Origin: Cornus controversa
Lineage: Eukaryota; Streptophyta; Magnoliopsida; Cornales; Cornaceae
Length of the DNA: 64,000 nucleotides
Reading direction: 5' to 3'
Assembly (NCBI GenBank): GCA_026545225.1
Contig: CM048846.1
Span: 15,995,001 to 16,059,000 of the forward strand
Below are positions 1 to 12,740 of this stretch, piece after piece. How positions within the stretch are numbered: the stretch's first letter is position 1; each line of letters opens with the position of its first letter. Made by a program: the position numbers and the translations under genes. Below the pieces are notes generated by a model, which worked only from the letters and a program-made list of their open reading frames with translations, did not search any database and had not been told where the DNA came from.

Positions 1-561
1 AAAATTTTGGAAACAATTTCTGAAAAATAAAAAAAAAATCCGAATTTTTTTATTATGTAATTGTACATTTTTAGTTTTTTTATTTTAGAAATTTTTTTCC
101 CCGAAAAAAACATCTTTTTTTTATATTAAGGTAAAAAATCTTAATATAAAAAAACCCCTCTACTGTCTATTTTTCTTTATTTTTAATAATAATGAAAAGG
201 ATAAAATGGTCATAAAAAGGATAATATGTGCAAAGGGGAGTACTTTGTTCATTTTTACAAATGTGAGGGTGTGATATGGTCCAAAATATAGCATAGGGGG
301 GTTTCTTGCACCTTTTTAAAATTACATGGGGGTTTTGGACCCTTTTGCCTTTATTTTATATGAAAGGTATGACGTGATGCTTCACTTGTGACTTTATGTT
401 TTCTCTCATCCGTATCTCTCTCTCTCATGTATCCATCTCTCTCTACAACTCCACATTTATCTCCCATTTGATTTCAAATCTATAAAAAATAGGAACAAAG
501 GTTGCTGAAACATTTCGTGGTGAGGTTGTTGCCTCTTAATGATCATTGTGATGGTGATGAT
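1..561. other. Intergenic sequence, no gene
   Basis: AT-rich. Between about 180 and 355 there is a run with G-rich words (GGGGGTTTCTTGCACC, ATGGGGGTTTTGGACCC) that resembles the end of a non-autonomous repeat, but I see no second end. Nothing coding. Confidence 0.4.
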
Positions 562-1152
562 CGTTATAAATTGTGACTCGTATTCATAATATAATTAGAT
601 TTCTATAAGTTGTATTTTAATAGGTAATTTTTGGATGCCAAGTTTTGGTATGTCTCAAGTATATTTGTACATTATCTTTTCTTTTATATATTGTCATGTA
701 CTTACCGAGGGAAAAAAAAAGTTATTTTGAACTCTAAGAAATTGTAATCCTTGTACAACAAGGAATGAGTTTGGAGACTCTATAAATAAAGGTAGAGTTA
801 AAGGAAAAAGATAGAGAGAGAAGAAAAAGGAGAAGATGAGTGATTTGAGGAAAGAAGAAAGTCGGTGAGAATAGGGAGATGTAACCTCATAGAAGAAAGG
901 TTTGCTCTGAACCTAACTAAAAAGAGCTATAAGAAATAGAAGAGTGTGCATTGTCTGCTATTGTAATATTCTCTTCTTGATTTATTAGAGTGAAGTTTAT
1001 TCTCTTCATAGACGTAGCCTTAGTTTGGGTGAACCATGTAAAATATTGTGTTGTGCGTGGATGTGTATGATTGTTATCTCCATATATGCTTATATGATTG
1101 TGATGTGATGATATATTTACATTGTGCTGAATGAAGGGACTAATTCCCAACA
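562..1152 (+). repeat. 5' LTR of a Ty1/copia-type retrotransposon
   Basis: This block ends in AACA and is followed by a tRNA-Met primer site, as expected of a 5' LTR on the plus strand. Its first 400 or so bases are matched by the copy starting at 10866. Both copies contain an LTR-type TATA box (TATAAATA at 781-788 here; 11009-11016 there). The first base is C instead of the expected T of TGTTA, a point change. Confidence 0.8.
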
Positions 1153-1154
1153 AG

Positions 1155-1167
1155 TGGTATCAGAGCC
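1155..1167 (+). other. Primer-binding site of the copia-type element
   Basis: TGGTATCAGAGCC is complementary to the 3' end of initiator tRNA-Met, the usual primer of plant LTR retrotransposons, two bases after the LTR end. Confidence 0.85.
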
Positions 1168-1413
1168 AATGGTAGGTCAGAGCCTATAGTTGATCCTTAA
1201 GATAAGAGCTGAATATTAGTGACGTGTCAGAGCAAAAGGTTGATCATGAAAAGTTATAGGAGATATAATTAGAGCTGATAAAGATATAAGAATAATGATA
1301 GTGTTAAGCCTATTAGAAACAAGTCTTGGGACAAGTCGAATTATGCTCATTTTCAAGATGGGTCAAGAGGATGTTATGATGAAGGGGTTTACTTTTTACC
1401 CTAAAAAAAGTTA

Positions 1414-4131
1414 TGTCACGCCCCGATTTCCAACACACGGTTAAAAACAAGGGAAATGGGGGTGAATAGTAAAAGTCACACCGGTTAACACTCATAAACC
1501 ACTCAATTCCAGAACTCAACTTTCTATGTGTTTGAAATTTCAAAATGATACTTAGTCCATTGGAAAAAGGATCCAAAAATACTCAATTTAAAAAAAATCA
1601 CGCTTAATTCTGATTTAAAACGAAGAATTATGTCCAATTGAAGTTTGAGCCAATTCCAAAACATACTATGAATAGTAATTATGATCCATCGTAATTACAA
1701 GGGTGATCCATCGTAATTATAATGTATCGAATGTATGCCGTAAAAAACATCATAACTTGTTGTCATGTGGTCCAAATTTTCAACTTTTAGGCTCTAAAAA
1801 TCTAAAAATCATCAAACATCCTCCATAACATGTAAATGATAAAAACATCATTATACATCAATCTAAGTCGGATTCAAATTTTGAACAAAATCATACCTTC
1901 ATCCACAGTCCAATATACATATATATACTTTAACCCATACTTAACAAACCTTCAACCTATTTTCAAAATTCAATTATCTCACAATTTGTAAGTTCATTTG
2001 ACTTGAAATTTGACAAAGATCATTCTCAACATCTCTAATTTTCAACCCAAGTTAAAACACCTAAAACTCCCAATCAAAACTCGAGTTATACTCAAATCCA
2101 TGGCATAGGTCAGATTATGCATTCTTACACTAAAACATGCATATCTCATTCAATTTAAATCCGAACAAAGCTTATAATCTATCAAATTAAAGTTAAACAT
2201 CATACATACATTCCTTAAAAGTTATACATATGCCATATATGGCAAAAATATTTGAAATCAAAATACATCAACATAATTCAAATGAAAAGACAACATTGTT
2301 AAAAACTAGTCAACATGTCACAAGCCGGCGTGGACATCCATGTACATATCCAAAATGAACATCTCCAAAAATGAAAATTAAAATCCACTTGAGTGCTCTA
2401 AGCCTCGTCTTCCATTGGTGTTTTATCTAACAAAGAGTTTGGGGCAAGGGATGAGCATACAACTATGCTTAGTAGAGATGACCAAACCCGTCTAAACATC
2501 GATTCGACGCCGACCTACATGATATGCATCATGTCATCCTTACACTACTCGGTATGCTCAAACGCTCATGTGGCATGCTCAAATGCTCATGTTATCAACA
2601 AGGCAATCATGCAACAAAATAACAAGTATACATGTAACCATACACAACCTCATAACATACACCTTAAAGTCACAACCACAATCCTCTACATGAATCCTCC
2701 GTTTAAGAACCAACATTATTCACCAACTCAACTACTTAAGTTTACAAATTTCAGAAACGTCAATATCGGAACCTTTCAACCTCATAAACCAAAATTATCA
2801 CATGTTGACACCTGTGAACCTCAAGATTTTCACTACGAGTCCTCATCAATTGAAAACTGTTAATTGAAAAAGAGGAATCCGTTTTGCAGCCAATTGAAAT
2901 CTACTAATGGGGGACATAAGCTCATCACACCACTTACGTGTATTTATTCCCATAGTTCAACTTCCTCAACACTCATTCCACTTCCACCAAGAGCAACCTA
3001 AGCTAGGCATATATCACACATATTCCATTGCATGCAATTCCATCCATAAACATCACCAAATGCATTAACATGGAAAAATCATTTCCTTTGATGCAATTTC
3101 TCAAACACGTGTCATTAAAAAATGCAACTAACTCAAGTCATAGCTCAATTAAACCTAACGAGCCTCATGCTTCTCAACTCAACATATACTACATATGCAA
3201 AACACAATTGAGCTATAACTAGCATGTCAAGTACACAAATTTTCATGCATAACACTCATACAAGTCACATACATCATGTACTTCACATATAGGTGGCACA
3301 TAACTCACATTTAACATGCATACACTAATATGTCTCACATACATTATATATATCACATGAAGAACACTCTAAACCTATATATATATATATAAGAGGAAAT
3401 CAAGGACTTAACATTCTATCCCTCTAACTCATACTAACACATCCATATATCACAAAATCATTGAAAATCGATGAAAGGAAGGAGAAGATACCCCTACCTC
3501 GAATTTGAAGATTTTTTAAGAAATCTCCAATATTTCCATTAAGTTCCACCTTACCGAAACTCAAGTTTGTTTGGTTCAAACCGAAGCCCTCACCAAGCTT
3601 TATATGTTGACCCTTTTCGACAACACTCGAACCCAAGCTTATAGCCTCTGAAATAAAGAGAGAATGAAGAGGGAAGAAGAGGGAGAGAGAGAGAGAGGGG
3701 GTTTGGCTGGCTGTTAGGACAAGAGAGATATAAAATATCTCGGCAATCTCAAATATTTAAAACCCCTTAGGCACGAAATGACTAAAATGCCCCAGAGCCA
3801 CTTAACGTACCATCCCAACCTCCGTTTTCAATTTCAAAAGTTCCTACAATCTCAAAATCAATTCCTTAACTCTTTAAACACTTCATTTGGTGTAAAATCA
3901 AAAAATAAATATTTTCTAAAAAAATTTCAAATTCCCCGACCGCGTCATGGGGCTCCGTTGACCCAAAAAGTCAAATTTCACCAAATGTTCTCAAAACTTT
4001 CAAAAAACTTTAATTAACTTTTCAAACATGTTTTTCACTCTCGAAACATCCATAAGACCATTTAAAATGCATTTACGGCGAAAATGATGAAAAAATTTGA
4101 AAATTAATCAAATTTTGTTCCGGTCTCTACA
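1414..4131 (-). repeat. 3' LTR of the gypsy-type element
   Basis: On the minus strand it begins TGTAGAGACC and ends GGGGCGTGACA. Length about 2.72 kb, slightly longer than its partner because of small indels. A short purine-rich tract (GCGGAGG on the minus strand) adjoins its start at 4132-4140. Confidence 0.88.
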
Positions 4132-4639
4132 ACCTCCGCATTTTTAAAGAACTTCATCCACAAAATTATAAACATATTCCTAGTCTCAAAGTGTTGTCAT
4201 AAAACCTTAAGTGACCTCCCCTATCTTCCTTTTATCTCTGAAAATAGTCATAACTCGCCGGTATCTAACATGCGGCCTTCACTCTTTAACCAATGAGATT
4301 TTTGGTTAACAGCACACTACTCACTCTACATTCCATGAAACACCCGACTGCTGGTACACCCCAAATAGTATCCATATATCACCAATACTGTAGTACACTC
4401 ATCATACTGTGAACCATCACGACAACTATTATCTCCCAAACTAATACCTTCTCTGAGTCCGGATCCCGAGAGTGATTATGTCTATTACACCTTAATGAAC
4501 TACCTCACTCTTTATATCAATGCGGAAGCGTAATTACCTACATACGTTTACCTATGTATGACTCAACATCGATCATTCACCATGGCCCTACACGTGGTCA
4601 TACACGCACTTTCAAATACCTCTCAAACCCTGACTCCAG

Positions 4640-4935
4640 CCATGCATTACGATACATCGTAAAGCTAAATACGATGCATTATAATGTACAATGCATCGCA
4701 GATGATGCGTAACATCCTACAAAAATCTCTGGAATTCAACTCAAATTCTCACCATAATTACGATATATCGTGCTACTTATTTCGATGCATCGTAACCTCG
4801 ATGTATCGCATATGTTGTGTAATATTTTGTGAAAATCCCTAAAATTTAATCCAAGTACCCAATACAATTATGATCCATCGTTGTGGACCTTACGATGCAT
4901 TGAAATGGGATTACGATACATCGTAATCCTTTGAA
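4640..4935. repeat. Cluster of short ATCGTA palindromes
   Basis: TACGATGCATCGTA-like words recur at least eight times in about 300 bp with variations such as ACGATACATCGT and CGATGCATCGTA. The same word type appears in both LTRs (around 1685-1730 and 8325-8355), so it belongs to the element. Confidence 0.6.
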
Positions 4936-5280
4936 TGCTTATCCTGCAAGATTCATAAGTGTTTACTAATCTTATGCAACTTCTATCAAAACACTCTATC
5001 TTCCTTAAATCTCACCGCTGATCCTTAGATCCTTTCAATTTCAACGGTACCACAAGATACGGTTCATAAGAAGAGCAAAATCAGTAAAAAATCTTATTGC
5101 TTACGTATCACATCTTTTCCTCGGTTATCAAATAACTAAGACAAAACTAACAGTATTCTCATCGTTACCCTTTCATGACATCTAAACTAGTCATCTCCCA
5201 AACTGAATCAAATCTCACATGACAATCAAAAACTCTCATCCCGCAGGGTCACACTACCCATAATGGTATATTCATAGACT

Positions 5281-5935
5281 AAACTGTATCTAAAGATGAA
5301 ATTCCAACTCAACTAATGTGTCAATAAACAAAACTGAGTCTAAATGACAACAAGTACACCCTCAGGTGTGTCAAATGGGCTAAACTGCCCTTAATGAAAA
5401 TCACTGAATTCGAGGGTTATGTCCACAAACAAACTGTGTCTATAGTGACGACAACCAATAATAACAGGTGGTCAACAGATAAAACTGTGTCCTCTACCAA
5501 CTGATCTACCAATAGACAAAACTGCGTCTAAATAATAACACCAACCTCACTAGATGGGTTGATAGACAAAACTGCGTCCCCACTAACTGAAGTTCCAATA
5601 GATAAAACTGTCTCTAAGTGATAACATCAACTCACTAGATTGGTCAATAGACAAAACTGCGTCTCCTACCAACTGATGTGCCAATAGATAAATCTACATC
5701 TAAGCGATAACACCAACTCACTAGATGGTCAATAGACAAAACTCAGTCTAAATGACAACACCAACCTCAATAGATGGTCAGAAGATAAAATTGCATCCTC
5801 CACCACTAACGTGCCAATAGACAAAACTGCATCTAAATAACAGCACCAACCTCAATAGATTATCAGCAAATAAAATTACGTTCTCCACCACTGATGTGCC
5901 AACAGACAAAACTACGTCTAAATGACAGTACCACG
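5281..5935. repeat. Tandem repeat in the interior of the gypsy-type element
   Basis: About fifteen degenerate copies of a core like AGACAAAACTGCGTCT recur every 40-50 bp. From about 5513 on, alternate copies form pairs with a period near 87 bp, each pair ending in either CTAAATGACAAC or CTCCTACCAACTGA. No reading frame runs through it. Confidence 0.75.
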
Positions 5936-6754
5936 ATGATCATCCCAAAATCTACAACATTCCAAGAAGCTCAACTCTCCCCTCAAGTACTCTACCTCAT
6001 TTCCTCACTTGTCGATACCCAACAAATCAATTCTACAACTACTTGGACCTGACATATTGTAAGAGAAATACTAATCAAGAAAAAATGTCTAGTCGGGCCA
6101 TTCCACATCGTTAGCTCAACCTCGGCAATATGCCTTTCTGTCCTCACACCTTTAGTTCCATCAAACCTATAATCACAATCCATTCTCCATTTTTTCACAT
6201 AAAAATCACTATATCAAAACTTTCTTAAAGTTCTAGGCTCCCACAACTGGAGTCTATCACAACTCATATATTTCAACCATCATAACCTTACCCAAGTTCA
6301 ACCTTTGGTTTAACTCACCAAATTTCCAAAACTAAAATTTATATGGGATAATAATACGCCCATATACCCTATAACATTTAATGTAAACATCTATACACCC
6401 TGTACATTCACACAAATTATGCTAATAACCTAGCATATCACATACTGTATATAGCATACAAAACTGAACATGCTTACTAAATGCAACTGATATCTCATGA
6501 TATGCTACATGATGCACTCAAATGAATCATCACCCTGACTTATAAGCTAAAAATCACAATTATACCTCAATCCCTATGGACCAGTCCTCTGATACCTGGA
6601 CCGTCGATCAAACACGTTAGGGTTAATCCCCCTTACTGCTCGTGAACCCTGAGCAGACTGTTCTGGCTACGACAACGGTACTACCTTAGAACTAGGCTGA
6701 CCTGCCAAAAATTGAGTTGTACGCTATTGAGACCCTATCCCACTTTGTACCTTT

Positions 6755-7674
6755 TATCCCAGGGGACAATTCAATTTCATATGACCAGTCTGATGATAAC
6801 AGTAACAAATCTGCTCATCTATTGGTGCTACATGTATGCTGGGACATTCTCCTTGATCCAATCACCCGTATTAACATAGAAGTCGTAGGCACCGAATGCG
6901 TTATCTGCTGCCCCACTGATCCTACCAATTGAGAAAGACCATTATTCTGCTTCTTCTTTGACTGACTCTTAGAACCACACTTTTCCTTATCCTGTATCCT
7001 CTGATTGTCATTACTAACCTCTTCGGCTATTAATGCTCTTTCCACCACTGTAGCATAACTTGTCAAGCCCAAAACTGCTACTCTATCCCTTATGAAAGTT
7101 CGGAGACCTCTCACAAATTTCTTTACCTTAAGTTCCTCGGTAGGGATCACCTCTTGCGCAAAACGAGCTAAGGATGTGAACTTGGTCTCGTACTCCATAA
7201 CTGTCATGTCCCCTTGAAGCAAATTGTAGAATTCTTGCCTCAAGCTATCCTTCATTGTTACCAAAAAATACTTGTCAAAAAATAACGCTTCAAACATATT
7301 CCATTCAATTACCTCAATATCATGATAATTCCCAGTGAACCTCCACCAACGGTTCGCCTCACCCATAAGATAATGGGTGGCTATTTTCACCTTCAAGTCC
7401 TCCTCTACCTCTAGCGCGGTAATGAGTTTGACTATCTCATCTAACCAATTCTCAGCCATCATAGGGTCAGAACCTCCTGCACATGATGGCGGATTATATT
7501 TCTTGATATGTCCCAATGATAACATCATCCTAATAGGAGCTGCTCTAGGTTGAGTCTGAGTATCCTCTTTTGTTTTCTAGCAATTTGTTGTATGGTCACA
7601 ACTATATCGTGTATAACTTACTCTCCATCTATAGGGACTGCATCTTCCTCATCGCAAACTCTCCGTGGTGGCAT
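6755..7674 (-). pseudogene. Broken gag of the gypsy-type element
   Basis: A start MPPRRVCDEEDAV at 7674 (typical of gypsy-type gag) is stopped by TAA at 7618-7620. A second frame, open from about 7528 to 6815, carries the retrotransposon gag core: ENWLDEI, the GEANRWWR motif, QGDMTVMEYETKF and KKFVRGLR. After its stop at 6815 a zinc-knuckle-like stretch follows in another frame (about 6815-6760), in which the second cysteine of the usual CxxC has become tyrosine. So there is one early stop, at least one frameshift on each side of the core and a damaged knuckle. The protein would be the capsid of the element; this copy is not functional. Confidence 0.85.
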
Positions 7675-8046
7675 CTTGCTATATAGATAACAAGAATACA
7701 CATAGAACCCAAGCCAAATCATCCAAAACTGTATGCTTATTCTAAACATGTAAGTATCAAATTATATCCCACAAAATAACACAAAAGTTATATATCCAAT
7801 ACAAAACCTCAAGTATATATCTTTAATATCAAATAAATACACATTCAAATTCTCTCCCCTTGTCCAAGGTAATCAAATCTATGGCTTTGACAAACCATAT
7901 ATCAACACATAATTCCAATCTAACACGTGATTGGACCTCACCCTTCGTCTTTAGGTTTTCGAACCTAATGTTCAGATTATCAAGTCCTTTCAAACATCAA
8001 AACGTGGTTCAACCTTTTTCCGTCATCCTACGTATTCCAACCTAGA

Positions 8047-8058
8047 GCTCTGATACCA
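8047..8058 (-). other. Primer-binding site of the gypsy-type element
   Basis: Minus strand TGGTATCAGAGC, complementary to initiator tRNA-Met, three bases inside the right LTR. It confirms the element's orientation. Confidence 0.85.
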
Positions 8059-8061
8059 AGT

Positions 8062-10712
8062 TGTCACACCCAATTTCAAATACCCAGAGAGAGGGAAATG
8101 AGAGTGAATAATGAAAGTCACACCGGTTCACACTCATGAACCACTAAATTCCAGAATTCAACTTCCTATGTGTTTGGAATTTTAAAATGATATTTAGTCC
8201 ATTGGAAAGAGGATCCAAAAATACTCAATTAAAAAAAGAACCACCTTCAATTCCAACTTAAAATGAGGAATTATGCCCGATTGAAGTTTGGGCCAATTCT
8301 GGAGCATGCTGTGAATAATCATTGGGATCCATCGTAATTATGATGCATCGAACATGTGTCATAAAAAGTATCATAACCTGCTGTCCAGTGGTCCAAATTC
8401 CTAACTTTTAGGCTCTAAAACTTCTCTAAAAAGCCTAAAAAGTATCAAACATCCTCCATAACACGTATAAATGATAAAAACATTATTATACATCAATCTA
8501 AGTCAGATTCAAATACCGAACAAAATCATACCTTCATCCACAATCCAATATACATATATACACTTGAACCTATATTTAACAAACCTTCAACCTGTTTTTA
8601 AAATTTAATTATCTCATAATCCATAAGTTCGTTTGACTTGAAATTTGACATGGATCATTCTCAATATCTCTAATTTTCAAGCCAAGTTAAAACACCTAAA
8701 ACTCCCAATCAAAACTCGAGTTATATTCAAATCTATGGCATAGGTCAGATTATGCACTCTTACACTAAAACATACATATCTCATTCAATTAAATCTGAAC
8801 AAAGCTTATGACCTATCAAATTAAAGCTAAACATCATACATACATTCCTCAAAAGTTGTACATATGTCACATATAGCAAAAATATTTAAAATCTAAATAC
8901 ATCAACATAATTCAAATGAAAAGACAACATTGTTAAAAAGTAGTCAACATGTCACAAGCCGGCATGGACATCCATGTGCATATCCAAAATGAACATTTCT
9001 AAAAATGAAAGTCAAAATCCACTCGAGTGCTCTAAGCCTCGTTTACCACCAATGCTTTATCTAAAAAAGAGTTTGAGGGAAGGGGGTGAGCATACAATTA
9101 TACCCAGTAGAGATGACCAAACCTGCCTAAGTATTGATTCAATGTCGACCTTCATGATATGCATCATGTCATCCCTACATTACTTGAGATGCTCAAATGC
9201 TCATGCTATCAACAAGGCAATCATGTAACAAAATAACAACTATACATGTAACCACGCACAACCACATAGTATACATCTTAAAGTCACAACCACAATCCTC
9301 TACATGAATCCACCGTTCAAGAACCTTTACAAATTTCAGAAATGTCACTATCGGAACCTTTTAACCTCAGACCAAAATTATCACATGTTGACACTTGTCA
9401 ACCTCAAGATTTTTACTAAGGTCCTCATCAATTGAAAATTTTCAATTGAAAGAGAGGAATCCATTTTGCCGCCAATTAAAATCTACAAATGAAGGACATA
9501 AGCTCATCACACCATCTATGTGTATTCATTCCCATTGTTTAACTTCCTCAACACTCATTCTACTTTCTACCAAGAGCAACCTATGCTAGGCATATACCAC
9601 ACACATATTCCATTGCATGTAATTCCATCCATAAATATCACCAAATGCATTAACATGAAAAAATCCTTTCCTTCGCTGCAATTTCTCAAACACATGGCAT
9701 TAAAAAATTCAACCAACTCAAGTCATGGCTCAATTAAACCTAGTGAGCCTCATGCTTCTTAACTCAATATATATTACATATGCAAAACACAATTGAACTA
9801 TAACTAGCATGTCAAGTACACAAATTTTCATACATAACACTCATACAAGTCACATACATCATGTACTTCACATATAGGTGGCACATAACTCACATTTAAC
9901 ATGTATAGACTAATATGCCTCACATCCATCATATATATCACATGAAGAACACTCTAAATATGTATATATATATATATAAGAGGAAATCAAGGACATGACA
10001 TTCTATCCCTCTAACTCATACTAACACATCCATATATCACAAAAATCCTAAAGAATCGATAAAATGAAGGAGAAGACACCCCTACCTTGAATTTGAAGGT
10101 TTTCCTAGCAATCTCCAAGATTTCCACCAAGTTCCACTTTTCCAAAACTCGAGTTTGTTCAGTTCAAATCAAAGCTCTCACCAAGCTCTACGTGTTGTCA
10201 TTCTTCAGCAACACCCGAATCCAAGCTTATAACTTCTGAAATGAAGAGAAAATGAAGAGGGAGAGAGTGACAGGGTTTGGCCGGCTGCTAGGACAAGAGA
10301 GATATGAAATATCTATGCAATCTCAGATATTTAAAGTCCCTCAGACGCAAAATGTCTAAAATGCCTCCGGGCCACTTATCATACCCTCCCAACCTCCGTT
10401 TTTGATTTTGAAAGTTCTTATGGCCTCGAATTCACTTTCTTAACTCTTTAAATATCTTATTTTGTCTAAAACCAAAAATAAATATTTTTAAAAAATTTTC
10501 CAAATTCCCAGGCCCATTAGACCGCGTCCTGGGGCCCGTTGACCAAAAAAGTTGAACTTTGCCAAATGTTTCCAAAACTTTCAAAAACCGTTAATCAAAT
10601 TTCCAAACATGATACCTACTTTCAAAGCATCCATAACATCATTTAAAATGCATTTACAGTGAAAATGATGAAAAAATCAAAAAATTAGTCAAATTTAGTT
10701 CCGATCTCTACA
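8062..10712 (-). repeat. 5' LTR of the gypsy-type element
   Basis: On the minus strand it begins TGTAGAGATC and ends GGTGTGACA, and it lies next to the primer site. Length about 2.65 kb. The matching LTR is at 1414-4131. Confidence 0.88.
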
Positions 10713-10865
10713 AGTTAGATGTTGTGAAAGGTTTTTTTTTATTACTTTTGGCTCTAAAATAAGCAACAATGAAGATGAGATGGAGTTTGGTTCGAGTTAG
10801 AGGAATCTTCAGTTGAGATGGAACTATAGAGGAGGCGTTGATGGAATTTGTGCTAAGGTGGAGTT

Positions 10866-11305
10866 TGTTAGGAATTGTGACTCATATTCATAATACAATT
10901 AGACTTCTATATAGAATTGTATTTTAATAGGTAATTCGTGGATGACAAGTTATCTTAGGTTCTAAAAAATTGTAATATTTGTGCAACAAGAAATGGGTTT
11001 GGAGACTTTATAAATAGAGGTAGGGTTAGAGAAAAAAGATAGAGAGAGAGGAAAGAAAAAGAAAGAGTGAGTGATGTGAGGAGAGAAGAGAGTGGGTGAG
11101 AATAGGGAGATTTAATCTCACTAAAGAAAGATTTGCTCTGTGCCTAACTAAAATAGATGTAAGAGATAGAAGCAGTGAGTGTGCATTATCTGCTGCTGTA
11201 ATATTCTCTTCTTGATTCATTATAGTGAAGTTTCTTCTCTCTGTGAAAATAACCTTAGTTTGGGTAAAACATGTAAAATATTGTGTTGTGCATGGATGAT
11301 TGCCA
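10866..11305 (+). repeat. Truncated 3' LTR of the copia-type retrotransposon
   Basis: Starts TGTTAGGAATTGTGACTC and follows the 5' LTR with moderate divergence, including the TATA box and the motif GTAAAATATTGTGTTGTGC. Similarity stops near 11305. Confidence 0.75.
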
Positions 11306-12702
11306 CTAGCGATTCCTTTGTCCTTGCATTCTTCACTTGTCTTCTCCAAACTCACCAAAATCTTGTAGTCAGTGAGAAAGAGATGGTGGGGAGCAACAAA
11401 GAGAGATGGAGAGAGAGAGGTGGTGGTAATGGAGGGACTTGAGAGTGACAGCGTTAGGTGGAGGCGGCGGCTATTGGGATGGGTTTTGGAATGGCAATTA
11501 GCATTTATTTTGTTAGATGGGTCTTTTGTAACTATGCTTGGTTAACCGTTTTTAAAATCTTTAGAACATGTGTCAATATTTTATTGGCTCACATCACTTG
11601 GTAGTATGAATTTCATTCTCATAGGGCAAGACCAAGTATTTTATAAATGTCTGGAAAGTGTTGAAGAAGATTCTAGAAGTATTAATTGACATACTTTTCA
11701 CTTTAGAATAATTATGGTCGGGTTGGTCTGATTAGTGATCTATATGTACTAAAAAAGTTAAGATTGTTAATATTTTAGTCTTTGTAGTAATTATGCCTAG
11801 TGGTAGATAATGTGTATTCGAGAAAGCACATACACTTCATTTAGGGGTGTCGTGGCGGTGTTAGACACTCCTTAGAAGTGTCTGGATTTTTTTTGAAGTT
11901 GCAAAAAGATCTCCTGGACTACTTTTTTGAGCATTTCAATCCCTCATCTTTTAAACTTGAACCCCTGAAAAAACTATAATGACATATATATCCTTTAATA
12001 TGGTCATTATGCCATTTCCTTTATAAATATAGTGTTTTATAAAAATTCAGAAAAAAATAGTTAGATAAAATTCATAAAGTATTTGTGTAATTTAATATTA
12101 TTATTTTTTGTTAGATTTATGGTACTGTGAATATTAGTTAACTTTTTGAATATATATTAAATATTATATTATTATTTCATAAGTCATATTTCAGGCTTGT
12201 CTATGTCATATTTTTTTTTTATAATTTGTGGTGAGGCAATGTTAGTGTCATACTTGGTTTGTACCCGTGCCTTTTAGTGTTTATTTCAAACTAAAAAAAT
12301 AAAATAAAAAAATCTACAAATAGCATAAAAAAGTGAACACAAATATCAACAAAGAAGTCATCGGAAAAAACCGCATCATCGTGCATCTGGTAAAATTCGT
12401 ACCTGCTAATAATTTTGATGCTCCAATACTGTTCTCGATCCATTCACTGATCAACAGCAATTCAATCTGCCTGGGGTTAATAATGGCGATCGTGGCACTG
12501 CTCTGATTTGGAGCTAATTTCTACTGCAAAAGAATATTGATTCTCTGGGATGTTGGAGTCAAGTGGAGTATGGATCGAGTGGAGAATTTCAGTAAAGATC
12601 TTAGAACCGCCATCATGGTACTGTGATATTACACATGTTACTCTTAGAACCGTCATCTTATTCGTCATCATGCATATGGTACTGTGATATTACACATGTT
12701 AC

Positions 12703-12740
<38 letters not shown>

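Larger units (their letters stand above)
1414..10712 (-). mobile_element. Ty3/gypsy-type LTR retrotransposon, non-autonomous, nested in the copia element
   Basis: The element has two long direct repeats (1414-4131 and 8062-10712), a perfect 5-bp target duplication AGTTA (1409-1413 and 10713-10717), a tRNA-Met primer site next to the right LTR, and a gag remnant on the minus strand, so it is read right to left. The 3.9-kb interior has no reverse transcriptase, protease or integrase that I can find; the space where pol should be holds non-coding repeats. It must have moved, if at all, with enzymes supplied by a relative. LTR copies agree at roughly nine bases in ten by eye, with many C/T and G/A differences, as expected of an old, methylated copy. 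Confidence 0.9.
562..11305 (+). mobile_element. Copia-type retrotransposon remnant, split by a gypsy-type insertion
   Basis: The 5' LTR (562-1152), primer site (1155-1167) and about 246 bp of interior (1168-1413) lie left of the inserted element. On the right, 10718-10865 is the end of the interior, with a purine tract AAGGTGGAG at 10855-10863, then the 3' LTR from 10866. The 3' LTR matches the 5' copy to about 11305 and then breaks off, missing roughly the last 85 bases. No gag or pol remains, so the copia interior was mostly deleted before or after the insertion. Confidence 0.75.

Noticed and set aside
2465..2863. Open frame of 132 codons on the plus strand
   Set aside because: It lies in the 3' LTR of the gypsy-type element, antisense to it, and the same place in the other LTR is broken by stops and indels. 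No protein features.
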